Below are positions 45,355-54,110 of a stretch of 64,000 bases of DNA, piece after piece. Source of the stretch: Methanoregulaceae archaeon UBA467 (GTDB lineage: Archaea > Halobacteriota > Methanomicrobia > Methanomicrobiales > Methanospirillaceae); the NCBI GenBank assembly GCA_002503825.1, contig DASP01000017.1, positions 1 to 64,000 on the forward strand. The letters are read 5' to 3'. The translations under genes were made by a program, and so were the position numbers. The notes beneath the pieces were generated by a model, which saw only the letters and a list, made by a program, of their open reading frames with translations, searched no databases and was not told the DNA's origin. How positions within the stretch are numbered: position 1 is the stretch's first letter; every line of letters starts with the position of its first letter.

Positions 45355-45726
45355 ATGGTAAAAATTCTGGATACCCTTCTCGGGAGAAGTGCTCCGTCCA
45401 GCGAGGACGATTACATGGACCTCGACCTGGAGTCATTTGAGGAGGCAGAATCTTCTGCGCCTGCACTCTTTGTAAAGATTGCGACGGTCGGAGATATCAA
45501 GGACAGCCCGAAGATCAAGGACGAAGTCTATAACGGCAATATCGTGATCGTTGATATTGCACGACTCAAGATGGACAAGGTCATGTACGAGCGTGTCTTA
45601 AAGGACTTAAAAGAAGTTGCAAAAGACGTGAATGGAGATATTATCGGGCTCGGTGACCAGCGGTACGTCGTTATCACCCCGATGTCGGTCAAGATATCCC
45701 GTGACAAGATCGGCGGGGTCGTGTAG
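45355..45726 (+). CDS. sepF: Archaeal SepF, FtsZ membrane anchor
   Basis: A 123-residue cell-division protein. A short amphipathic N-terminus (VKILDTLLGR) is the membrane anchor, followed by an acidic linker and the SepF core (about 38-123; NIVIVDIARLKMDK near 60). In archaea with FtsZ, SepF is the essential membrane anchor of the ring. The gene overlaps the downstream zpr1 gene by one base. Confidence 0.92.
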   Translation: MVKILDTLLGRSAPSSEDDYMDLDLESFEEAESSAPALFVKIATVGDIKDSPKIKDEVYNGNIVIVDIARLKMDKVMYERVLKDLKEVAKDVNGDIIGLGDQRYVVITPMSVKISRDKIGGVV

Positions 45727-46268
45727 TGCGGACGGTGGTTCCAGGCCCGTGTCCCGCTTGTAATGCTGAAATAGAATATATTTACCAGACTGAAGATATC
45801 CCCTATTTTTCAGGCATCCTGATAATCAGTGCGACATGCAGGTCCTGCGGTTACAGGTTTGTCGACACCCAGCTCCTTAAAAATGCGGAACCGTCACGGT
45901 GGCAGATCCCGGTTACATCACCTGACGATTTAAATATCAGGGTTATCAGGAGCATGAACGGGATTATCACCATCCCGGAACTGGGAGTAAGGGTCGACCC
46001 GGGGCCGGCATGCGAAGGGTTCGTCTCAAACGTCGAAGGTGTGCTCAACCGGGTGGACGGAGTCGCCGAATCGCTTCTCAAATGGACAGACGACGAAGAA
46101 GAGCGCAAAAATGCCCTCATCATCAGGGAAAAATTACAGGAGATAAAAGAAGGAAGGCTCCAGGTAACCCTGATTATTGATGATCCGACCGGGAACAGCG
46201 CGATCATTGCAGATAAGGCAACAATTACGCCCCTGACAATTGTTGAAGAGTGCGATGAGGAACAATAA
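45726..46268 (+). CDS. ZPR1-type zinc finger protein
   Basis: A 180-residue protein with a C4 zinc finger (CPAC near 9-12, CRSCGYRF near 38-45) and a beta-rich ZPR1 domain. In eukaryotes ZPR1 binds elongation factor 1A and acts as its folding chaperone; the archaeal single-domain form probably serves aEF1A. The start is GTG at 45726, which shares its G with the sepF stop codon, so the pair is coupled. It converges with purM, 1 nt away. Confidence 0.88.
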   Translation: MRTVVPGPCPACNAEIEYIYQTEDIPYFSGILIISATCRSCGYRFVDTQLLKNAEPSRWQIPVTSPDDLNIRVIRSMNGIITIPELGVRVDPGPACEGFVSNVEGVLNRVDGVAESLLKWTDDEEERKNALIIREKLQEIKEGRLQVTLIIDDPTGNSAIIADKATITPLTIVEECDEEQ

Positions 46269-46269
46269 C

Positions 46270-47268
46270 CTATGAATGGAATTCCTCGCCCATAAACCGG
46301 ACACCCGGTTTTTCTTCCACGTTTCCAACGACCTTTGCGCCTTTAATCATGGAGCAGATCCTGCCGGCCTCATCTTCGGGCACCACGTATGCATATCCCA
46401 TTCCCATGTTGAATGTCCGGTACATCTCGAAACGTGATACATCCCCGGCCTCCTCTATCCAGGAAAAGATCTCCTGCGGTTCGAGCGGATTGGAAATTGA
46501 GAACCCGTATTTTGAGAGCCTGAGGAAATTGAGCAGCCCTCCGCCGGTGATATGACACATCCCGTGTACCTTTACCGACCCGGTAATCTCCAGCACCTCG
46601 TGATAGATCCGTGTCGGGGTGAGCAGTTCTTCACCTATCGTCCTGCCGGAATTCAGGCGTGTATCCCACGCATCATGTGCATCAACCACATTTCGTGCCA
46701 GGGTAAGACCATTGCTGTGTACCCCGCGTGACGGTACCCCGACAATGACATCGCCCGGTTTTATGGCGTCGCCGCTGATGATACGTTCCTTTTTCTGTAT
46801 GCCGATACAGGTCCCGGCAAGATCGAGCCCGGTTACGAGATTTTTCAGCGTTGCAGTCTCTCCTCCGACGATGTCGATATTTGCCTGCCGCGCCCCCTCA
46901 TTTAACCCCTTCCCGATCTGGGCCATCTTCTCGGTCGACAGGCTGTCGGTTGCAATATAATCGACAAACGCGACAGGTTCGATGTTCATGACATAGAGGT
47001 CGTTGACATTCATGGCGATACAGTCTATCCCGACGGTTGTCCAGTCATGCTGCCGGTCAGCGACCAGCATCTTTGTCCCTACACCGTCCACGGTCATCGC
47101 CAGTGCAAGAGTTCCAAGATCGATCAGCCCGGCAAAGTGCCCGACGCCCCCCATCATGGTGTACTGCCCTTTCCGCCTGAAGGTGACATTTTTCACCAGT
47201 GCGGAAATAGCGGTGGACTCAAGGTCGATATCGACTCCTGCATCCCGGTAGGCATGTTCCTTACTCAT
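46270..47268 (-). CDS. purM: Phosphoribosylformylglycinamidine cyclo-ligase (AIR synthetase)
   Basis: A 332-residue ATP-dependent enzyme for step 5 of purine synthesis. The N-terminal part reads AYRDAGVDID. The core loop HDWTTVGIDCIAMNVNDL (near 78-95) and the motif VGVPSRGVHSNGLTLAR (near 176) are typical of PurM. It overlaps the end of lysC by 8 nt on the minus strand. Confidence 0.95.
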   Translation of the reverse strand: MSKEHAYRDAGVDIDLESTAISALVKNVTFRRKGQYTMMGGVGHFAGLIDLGTLALAMTVDGVGTKMLVADRQHDWTTVGIDCIAMNVNDLYVMNIEPVAFVDYIATDSLSTEKMAQIGKGLNEGARQANIDIVGGETATLKNLVTGLDLAGTCIGIQKKERIISGDAIKPGDVIVGVPSRGVHSNGLTLARNVVDAHDAWDTRLNSGRTIGEELLTPTRIYHEVLEITGSVKVHGMCHITGGGLLNFLRLSKYGFSISNPLEPQEIFSWIEEAGDVSRFEMYRTFNMGMGYAYVVPEDEAGRICSMIKGAKVVGNVEEKPGVRFMGEEFHS

Positions 47269-48661
47269 TATCTTCCTCTGATAGCCTGAATTCGTCGTGC
47301 AAAATTCTCATGGCCTTCGGTCCGTCTGCCTGCCTTACGACAAAGGAGATGTTGACTTCCGACGAGCCCTGCGAGATCATCATCACATTGACACCTCCCT
47401 GACCAAGAGCGGTGAAGATGCGTCCTCCGGTACCTTTTGCTCCCGCCATACCGCTGCCCACGACGGCGACAGCGCAGACATCCCTGTTTGTAGTGACTTC
47501 TCTCACCATACCCTGTTTCACGAGTGGCATAAGCGCCTCCTTTGCGATATTCAACTGCGATTCATCGATGACGAGGGTAATGTTCGCCTCCGAGGACCCC
47601 TGCGAGATCAGCATAATGTTCACTTCCGCGTCGGCAAGCGCGGAGAAGATTGCCTTGGCCACACCGGGCCTGCCTATCATCTGTGCACCGAAGACGTTTA
47701 CCAGTGCAACCTTGTCGATATAGGTCAGTGCTTTTACCACGCGGCTGTCCCGTTTTTCATCCCTGACGATGCTGGTGCCGGGATGGTCGGGATTGAATGT
47801 GTTCTTGACCCGCACAAGTATGTTCTTTTTCATCGCAGGTTCGATGGAGCGGGGATGCATCACCTTTGCACCGAAGTACGAGAGCTCCATCACCTCGAGA
47901 TAGGAGATCGATGTCATCACCCGTGCATTATCGATGAGTCTCGGGTCGGATGTCATGATGCCGTCAACGTCAGTCCAGATCCAGATCTCGTCGGCATCGA
48001 TTCCCGCCCCGATAATGGCGGCGGAATAATCGGAACCGCTCCTCCCGAGGGTCGTGACAATCCCCTTCTCGGTACAGCCCATGAACCCCATGATTACAGG
48101 GACCATTTCGTTAAGGAGTGGCAGGACGCGACTTTTAATCCTGCCTTCACTTTCAGGAAGGGCCATCGATTCCCCGTGCTGCGGCGTGGTGATGATGCCT
48201 GCTTCGCACCCGTCGAGGACATTTGAAGGGATTCCCCTCTGGCAGAGCGCCGCAGACACGACAAGGGCGTTCAATCGCTCCCCGAAGGTGATGACATAGT
48301 CTTTTGAACGGGGGGTCAGTTCCCTTAAGTTATAGATGGCATTCAGGATATTTTGCAGGTTACAGAGCCTTTCATCTACAATCTCCGCTACTTCATCCAC
48401 GTAGTCCCCGGCGACCTCCCCGAGCACCTTCATATGCCGTATACGCAGGGACTGGATAAAGGGCTCGATAGAACTGTTATCCCTGCTATTGACGATCTCG
48501 GTGGCGTTGGCGATGAGCTGGTCAGTGACACCACGCTGGGCCGATACAACGACTGCAACTTCGTTGCCGTTCCTGTAGTAGTGTTCAAGTATGTCCACGA
48601 CACGGGTGATGCTCTCCGCATCCGCAACCGATGTGCCGCCAAATTTCATCAAAAACCTCAT
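47261..48661 (-). CDS. lysC: Aspartate kinase
   Basis: A 466-residue enzyme making aspartyl phosphate, the entry to the lysine, threonine and methionine pathways. KFGGTSVADAESI opens the amino-acid kinase domain. Two ACT domains lie at the C-terminus (for example GAQMIGRPGVAKAIFSAL and GSGMAGAKGTGGRIFTAL), so allosteric feedback is likely. It overlaps purM by 8 nt and is divergent from tfrA by 61 nt, a tight shared promoter region. Confidence 0.95.
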   Translation of the reverse strand: MRFLMKFGGTSVADAESITRVVDILEHYYRNGNEVAVVVSAQRGVTDQLIANATEIVNSRDNSSIEPFIQSLRIRHMKVLGEVAGDYVDEVAEIVDERLCNLQNILNAIYNLRELTPRSKDYVITFGERLNALVVSAALCQRGIPSNVLDGCEAGIITTPQHGESMALPESEGRIKSRVLPLLNEMVPVIMGFMGCTEKGIVTTLGRSGSDYSAAIIGAGIDADEIWIWTDVDGIMTSDPRLIDNARVMTSISYLEVMELSYFGAKVMHPRSIEPAMKKNILVRVKNTFNPDHPGTSIVRDEKRDSRVVKALTYIDKVALVNVFGAQMIGRPGVAKAIFSALADAEVNIMLISQGSSEANITLVIDESQLNIAKEALMPLVKQGMVREVTTNRDVCAVAVVGSGMAGAKGTGGRIFTALGQGGVNVMMISQGSSEVNISFVVRQADGPKAMRILHDEFRLSEEDNE

Positions 48662-48722
48662 TCTGGCTCACTCTGTCCTTTACAATCTATTTATGTAAGT
48701 ATAGAACTCACGTAATAATAAG

Positions 48723-50348
48723 ATGCGGTCTGATGATGTTCTTCTATGTCATGTCCTCGTAATCGGGAGCGGCGGCGCGGGTGTACGGGCTGCCATTGAG
48801 GCATCGCAATACGGAGAGACGCTTCTCGTCTCAAAGACCATTGCCGGAAAAGGCGGGTGCACCACCATGGCAGAGGGAGGCTATAATGCAGTCCTCCGTA
48901 CAGCTGACTCGTGCGATATCCATTTTGAAGACACGATGAAAGGCGGGGCCCGGTTAAACGACAGGGATCTTGTGCAGATACTGGTAAAGGAAGCGCCGGA
49001 GCGCATGAACGACCTGCTGAAGTGGGGGGCGGTCTTTGACGTGACCACCGAGTGTGAAGTCGCACAACGTCCGTTCGGAGGTCAGCGCTTTCCACGTACA
49101 TGTTATGCAGGCGACCGCACCGGTCACGAGATGATGATGACCCTCATCGACCGTCTCGATTCAACCGGCGTCGGGGTCCATAACGAGATCACTATCATCG
49201 ACCTGTTAAAAGACGGCGATACCGTCTGCGGTGCTGCAGCTCTTGACCGTAAGGGTGAACTGGTCCTGATTAAGGCGGACAGCACCGTGATTGCAACCGG
49301 CGGGGGCACGAAGGTCTACGATATTTCAACCAACTCGTCAAGCGGCACCGGAGACGGCTATGCTATCGGCTACCGCGCCGGGGCGGAACTTATCGACATG
49401 GAACAGGTCCAGTTTCACCCCACCGGTGCCGTCTATCCCTATGATGCCCGGGGAAGACTTGTCACGGAAGCGGTCCGTGGGGAAGGGGGCGTATTAAAGA
49501 ACAGCCTTGGTGAACGCTTCATGTCGGCCTATGACCCGGAGCGGATGGAGCTCTCGACCCGCGACGTGGTGGCACGGGCAATTGCCACCGAGATACTGGA
49601 GGGAAGGGGGACGACGCACGCAGGAGTCTATCTTGATGTGACACACCTCCCGAGATCCCAGATCGAGACCCGTCTCCCGGTCATGCTGGAGCAGTTCCTG
49701 AAATTCGGGGTTGATATCCGGAACGAGCCGATGGAAGTGGCACCGACCGCACACCATATCATGGGAGGGCTTCGCATCACAACGCAGTGCGAGACGACCA
49801 TACCGGGACTGTATGCCTGCGGCGAGGTGACGGGTGGAGTTCACGGTGCAAACCGGCTCGGCGGTAATGCCCTTGCGGATACGCAGGTGTTTGGAAAGCG
49901 GGCAGGAGAGGCTGCAGGAAAGGCAGGCAAAAAGACGGTATGCATCGATGATGCACAGGTTGATACAATACGGTCAACCGTTGACAATTACATGAAGGGT
50001 GATACAAACCCGTCCCATGTGATAAGGTCACTTCAGACCGCAATGTGGGAGGGTGCAGGCATATTCCGCACTGCACCGGATCTCGAAAAGACACTCGGGA
50101 TCATCAGCCACCTCTCCACCATCAGGTTAAAGGCCGCATCACCTGAAAACCTGGCGGAATGCTGTATCGTCCGCAACATGCTCCTTACGGCATCGCTGAT
50201 CGTCCGAGGGGCGCTGCTCCGGAAGGAGTCGCGTGGGGCACACGTGCGAAAGGATGTCACACAGGCATGGGACCCGTCGTCATCGCCCTACCGGCACACC
50301 TATCTTTCTGACCGCAGGGAAGGGATTGAGACGGGGGTGTGGGAATGA
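48723..50348 (+). CDS. tfrA: Thiol:fumarate reductase flavoprotein subunit
   Basis: A 541-residue FAD protein of the succinate dehydrogenase/fumarate reductase family. VIGSGGAGVRAAIEA binds FAD, the loop GKGGCTTMAEGGYNAVL follows, and QFHPTGAVYP plus GLYACGEVTGGVHGANRLGG hold active-site residues. In methanogens TfrAB reduces fumarate with coenzymes M and B, giving succinate and the heterodisulfide CoM-S-S-CoB. Its stop overlaps the tfrB start (ATGA). Confidence 0.92.
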   Translation: MRSDDVLLCHVLVIGSGGAGVRAAIEASQYGETLLVSKTIAGKGGCTTMAEGGYNAVLRTADSCDIHFEDTMKGGARLNDRDLVQILVKEAPERMNDLLKWGAVFDVTTECEVAQRPFGGQRFPRTCYAGDRTGHEMMMTLIDRLDSTGVGVHNEITIIDLLKDGDTVCGAAALDRKGELVLIKADSTVIATGGGTKVYDISTNSSSGTGDGYAIGYRAGAELIDMEQVQFHPTGAVYPYDARGRLVTEAVRGEGGVLKNSLGERFMSAYDPERMELSTRDVVARAIATEILEGRGTTHAGVYLDVTHLPRSQIETRLPVMLEQFLKFGVDIRNEPMEVAPTAHHIMGGLRITTQCETTIPGLYACGEVTGGVHGANRLGGNALADTQVFGKRAGEAAGKAGKKTVCIDDAQVDTIRSTVDNYMKGDTNPSHVIRSLQTAMWEGAGIFRTAPDLEKTLGIISHLSTIRLKAASPENLAECCIVRNMLLTASLIVRGALLRKESRGAHVRKDVTQAWDPSSSPYRHTYLSDRREGIETGVWE

Positions 50349-51811
50349 AGGATATTACAGTCAGGGTATTTCGGTTTGACCCTGAAAATGACGAAAAACC
50401 ACATTTTCAGACCTATTCGGCGAGTGTCAGCGACGGTGCACGCGTGCTCCACGCCCTGCACGCCATTCATAACGAGCATGACCCGACGCTCTCTTACCGC
50501 TACTGCTGCGGATCAGGCCAGTGCGGGAGCTGTGCCGTCAGGGTAAACGGTGAACCGGTCCTTGCATGCATGGAAGAGGCACGCGACGGGATGACGGTTG
50601 AGCCGCTCGACCTTCCGATCGTAAAAGACCTCGTTGTCGATATGGGGCCTTATCTTGATTCGCTCCATGCGCTTGTCCCTGCGCCTGAGTTCAGGATGCC
50701 AACACCGGATGAAGTCGAAGAGATCAAGCCGCTTCGGAGTTGTATCGAGTGCCTGGCCTGTGTCTCTGCCTGCCCGGCCCTGAAAGTCATTGATTTCGCA
50801 GGACCGACCGCAATGCGGCAGGAATTACGCCTCCAGCTCGACCCCCGTGACCAGCAGGACCGTGTCACCGAGGCAGTCGGGGAGGGGCTCTTTACCTGCA
50901 CCTCCTGCCAGGCCTGCTGGAAGGTCTGTCCGAAAGATATCCAGCTCCCGGGAAAAGCTATCGAGAAACTGCGGGCCCTCGCCAATAAAAAGGGCCTCAC
51001 CCTTCCCCGCCACCAGGACGTGGCACAGCTGGTAAAAGAGACCGGAAGGAGCGTCGTCAGGACCGAGACGTCCTTCCTCGAGCAGATCCCCGAAGTGCTT
51101 GAGCCCTACGGGGAAGTGAAGGGGACCGTCGGCTTCTTTGTGGGATGCATGTACAACCAGCGGCTCCCGCAGACCGCCCTTGATGCGATGGAGGTCCTGC
51201 GGCGAAACGGTATCAGGGTGATAATCCCGAAGGAACAGGTCTGCTGCGGTTCTCCCCTGATCCGTACAGGCCAGGTTGATTTCCTTGATACCCTGAAACG
51301 GAGAAATATCGATGCGTTTGTCTTCCGGAATATCGATACGGTCCTGACCATGTGTGCAGGATGCGGATCGACGTTAAAACACGATTATAAAACGCCGTTC
51401 AAGGTCATGGACATCAACGAGGTGCTCACAAAATACGGGATCGAACCTCCGGCCCGGCTGCCACTCAAGGCAACGTACCACGACCCCTGCCACCTGCTGA
51501 GAGGGCAGGGAATTAAAAATCAGCCGCGGGAACTGATCACGCAGGTCGTCGACCTTATCGAGATGCCGGCGATATGCTGCGGATCAGGCGGAGGCGTTAA
51601 ATCCGGTGTCCCTGATGAAGCGGCTGCTCTTGGAGAGAAGAGACGCGAAGAGATCAAAAAGACCGGGGCGGATATCGTCATCTCCTCCTGTCCGTTCTGC
51701 GAGTATCATATCCGTGACCACTCAGACATTCCGGTGAAAAATGTGACCACGGTCCTGCTCGAAGGCTACCGGGAAAAGGACCGGAAGGCAAAAGAGCAGA
51801 AACCATGCTGA
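50345..51811 (+). CDS. tfrB: Thiol:fumarate reductase iron-sulfur subunit, HdrB-like
   Basis: A 488-residue protein that fuses an SdhB-type iron-sulfur part with an HdrB-like part. Cysteines in the order CCGSGQCGSC (2Fe-2S), CIECLACVSACP and CTSCQACWKVCP (4Fe-4S) precede two CCG domains (for example VCCGSPLIRTG, and CCGSGGGVKSG) that resemble the heterodisulfide site of HdrB. This suits oxidation of CoM-SH and CoB-SH. I prefer ATG 50345, which overlaps tfrA, to an upstream GTG. The T7 run at 51812 is a likely terminator. Confidence 0.92.
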   Translation: MKDITVRVFRFDPENDEKPHFQTYSASVSDGARVLHALHAIHNEHDPTLSYRYCCGSGQCGSCAVRVNGEPVLACMEEARDGMTVEPLDLPIVKDLVVDMGPYLDSLHALVPAPEFRMPTPDEVEEIKPLRSCIECLACVSACPALKVIDFAGPTAMRQELRLQLDPRDQQDRVTEAVGEGLFTCTSCQACWKVCPKDIQLPGKAIEKLRALANKKGLTLPRHQDVAQLVKETGRSVVRTETSFLEQIPEVLEPYGEVKGTVGFFVGCMYNQRLPQTALDAMEVLRRNGIRVIIPKEQVCCGSPLIRTGQVDFLDTLKRRNIDAFVFRNIDTVLTMCAGCGSTLKHDYKTPFKVMDINEVLTKYGIEPPARLPLKATYHDPCHLLRGQGIKNQPRELITQVVDLIEMPAICCGSGGGVKSGVPDEAAALGEKRREEIKKTGADIVISSCPFCEYHIRDHSDIPVKNVTTVLLEGYREKDRKAKEQKPC

Positions 51812-51818
51812 TTTTTTT
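51812..51818 (+). terminator. T7 run right after tfrB
   Basis: Seven T on the coding strand begin immediately after the tfrB stop codon. Confidence 0.5.
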
Positions 51819-51953
51819 CAACTCCTCTGCCTTTTGTAATTTGATTGTCCCGGGCCATACCCTTTGATTCGGTGAGCGCCCTTCACAATACTCCTGCATT
51901 CCGGTACCCCTCCTGCAAACCAGGAATCCTCTCACTTTTCGGCGGGTATGAAA

Positions 51954-51979
51954 AGGTCAGGATAATATTCACCTGACCT
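51954..51979. terminator. Hairpin between convergent tfrB and polyprenol-kinase-like gene
   Basis: An 8-bp perfect stem (51954-51961 with 51972-51979) with a 10-nt A/T-rich loop lies about midway in the 294-nt gap. It could stop transcription from either side. The remaining gap holds a motif (52021-52045) shared with 15376 and no clear gene. Confidence 0.4.
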
Positions 51980-52105
51980 CTTTATTCATGCTCATCCGTG
52001 AGCAGGGAAGGCTCATTGCACGCTCTGTTGAAACCCTTCCTGTTAATGAAATCAGTGGTCGATCCGACGAAAAAGGGGCTGGATTTGCACTCACATACCA
52101 GTGTT

Positions 52106-52663
52106 TTATCCTGGCACACCTGCAAGCGACAGGACAATACAGACAACGAGCGGAATAAGCAGGTTATCGTCGACCGGTGAGAACATCTCCACGATACCGG
52201 CAGTCACAGCGGTTATGCACGCGTAAAGGGGAGATAAGATCACAAGGAGACATGCGGCGGTAATGGCTATTCCTGAAAGGAATCCCTCCCACGATTTCCC
52301 ATTATAGATGCGGTGCCGGCCTAAACGTACGCCGATAATGGTTGAGACAGAGTCGAGGACCGCGAGTGCCAGCACGGCAGGGACAACGACGGACACATCA
52401 AAGACGATAAGGCAGGCAAGCGAACTTAATACAAAAAAGAAGGCCCCTTTCCCGGGAAAGGCATCCCTTTTTCCAAGATTTTTCACGAGTCGGGATATCA
52501 TGGGAATGGAAAAGCCGTGTATCAGTGCATCAATAAGAACGGCCCCGGCAAGGAGAGAGACTGCAATGATGATGATCGCCTGGGGTTTTGGAACAAATGC
52601 AATAACAGCGACAATGAGGAGCCCGAAGAGAAGGTGCAGGACTTTTCGTAAAAATTCTTCCAT
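52106..52663 (-). CDS. Polyprenol/dolichol-kinase-like membrane protein (COG0170)
   Basis: A 185-residue membrane protein with about five hydrophobic segments. It starts LRKVLHLLFGLLIVAVIAF, and the conserved block GVRLGRHRIYNGKSWEGFLSG near 130-150 is the phosphotransfer region of the SEC59/COG0170 family. It may phosphorylate polyprenol or activate lipids. The exact substrate is open. It converges with tfrB and is divergent from the methyltransferase gene. Confidence 0.75.
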   Translation of the reverse strand: MEEFLRKVLHLLFGLLIVAVIAFVPKPQAIIIIAVSLLAGAVLIDALIHGFSIPMISRLVKNLGKRDAFPGKGAFFFVLSSLACLIVFDVSVVVPAVLALAVLDSVSTIIGVRLGRHRIYNGKSWEGFLSGIAITAACLLVILSPLYACITAVTAGIVEMFSPVDDNLLIPLVVCIVLSLAGVPG

Positions 52664-52804
52664 TGTATTAAAATTCGGGTGATATCTGCATTAAATCTTT
52701 CATCCTGCAGGAAATTCCGATATAAATCCTGCAATTACTCAGTACCCCTTTTTGCTTGACTGGCAGTGATCTAATTATTCATTAACGGATGAGGCCCAAT
52801 ACTA

Positions 52805-54073
52805 TTGACTGAAAAAATCATGGAACTCGCACGGTATCTGGAACAGTTCTCCGGCAGGTCACCATCCACCAGTGAACAATCCCCTCCCGACGGGACGGAG
52901 ACCATTACTGACACGGTAACTATTGCCGGGGCAGATATTCCGCGGTTTACGAACGAGTTCTGGACCTCACAGCAGAGAAAGGCATCTTCCCTCCATGAAA
53001 TATCGTACAGGGCGTGTTTCAAACCGCAACTCCCTGCATTTTTTATCAGGCTCCTGACCGCGAAGGGTGACAGGGTCTATGACCCTTTTTCCGGCCGGGG
53101 CACAACCGTCATCGAGGCAGGACTTTTGGGAAGGCAGGTCGCGGCAAACGATATCAACCCCTTAAGCAGGATCCTTACCCGCTCCAGGTTTTTTATTCCG
53201 GAACAACGTGCCGTAGAGAAGAGGTTGTCAGAGATCCCACGAACATACACGGGTTCCGGCGACATCGACCTCTCGATGTTTTACGACGGAAAAACAGGGG
53301 AGGAGATACGTTCCCTTCGCGATTACCTTTTGATAAAAGATGAATCCGGGACAGATGACGATATTGATGCATGGATACGCATGGTGGCTACGAACCGCCT
53401 TACCGGCCATTCTGCGGGCTTTTTTTCTGTCTATACCCTCCCGCCGAACCAGGCGGTCTCCCCCGAAAGCCAGGTGAAAATCAACATGAAACGGTCGCAG
53501 GTCCCGCAATACCGCGATACGCATACGCTGATCATGCGTAAATCACGCTCGGTGGTCCGGCATATCACTGCGGGTACACGCCTGGATCTGCAGAAAAGCG
53601 GAGATTCAGGGCTTTTTCTAACCGGTGATTCTCGAAATACCCCGCAGATTGCAGATGGTTCTGTCGCCCTGACGGTCACTTCACCGCCGTTCCTTGATAT
53701 CGTTCAGTATTCAAAAGACAACTGGCTCCGCTGCTGGTTTAACGGTATAGATGACCGGGAGATCTCCCAAAAAATCACGGTTACCAGATCCCTTGCTGAA
53801 TGGTCAGGGGTTATGGCAGAGACATTCTCCGAGCTGTTCAGGGTGACCTCGCCGGGAGGCCATGTCGCCTTCGAGGTGGGAGAGGTGAGAAAGGGGACCA
53901 TCAGGCTTGATGAAGAAGTGGTACCCCTCGGAATACGGGCAGGGTTCGAATGCATCGGGATACTGATTAACCGGCAGAATTTCACAAAAACATCAAATAT
54001 CTGGGGTATCGGGAATAATAACTGCGGAACAAACACGAACAGGATCGTAGTATTTAAAAAAGAAGAGAAGTAG
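52805..54073 (+). CDS. Putative DNA methyltransferase, TSPPF type
   Basis: A 422-residue protein with two methyltransferase motifs: YDPFSGRGTTVIEAG (SAM binding, residues 92-106) and TSPPFLDIVQYSKDNW (catalytic, about 292-307). SPPF-like motifs are usual for N4-cytosine enzymes. The SAM motif precedes the catalytic motif, the opposite of common beta-class enzymes. A region of about 190 residues between them may be the target-recognition domain. No restriction enzyme gene is adjacent, so it is an orphan. Start TTG 52805, with GATGAGG upstream; ATG 52820 is an alternative. Confidence 0.68.
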   Translation: MTEKIMELARYLEQFSGRSPSTSEQSPPDGTETITDTVTIAGADIPRFTNEFWTSQQRKASSLHEISYRACFKPQLPAFFIRLLTAKGDRVYDPFSGRGTTVIEAGLLGRQVAANDINPLSRILTRSRFFIPEQRAVEKRLSEIPRTYTGSGDIDLSMFYDGKTGEEIRSLRDYLLIKDESGTDDDIDAWIRMVATNRLTGHSAGFFSVYTLPPNQAVSPESQVKINMKRSQVPQYRDTHTLIMRKSRSVVRHITAGTRLDLQKSGDSGLFLTGDSRNTPQIADGSVALTVTSPPFLDIVQYSKDNWLRCWFNGIDDREISQKITVTRSLAEWSGVMAETFSELFRVTSPGGHVAFEVGEVRKGTIRLDEEVVPLGIRAGFECIGILINRQNFTKTSNIWGIGNNNCGTNTNRIVVFKKEEK

Positions 54074-54110
54074 GGTATTTTTTCCGAACTTCTCCCGGGG
54101 CCGCACCGAT

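Noticed and set aside
47297..48226. A 309-codon plus-strand open frame
   Set aside because: Lies fully antisense to the clear lysC gene; composition is His/Asp-rich as expected from a shadow frame.
51998..52180. A 60-codon plus-strand frame that might be a transposase fragment
   Set aside because: Too short and without catalytic motifs; only the short shared motif at 52021 is kept as a possible remnant.
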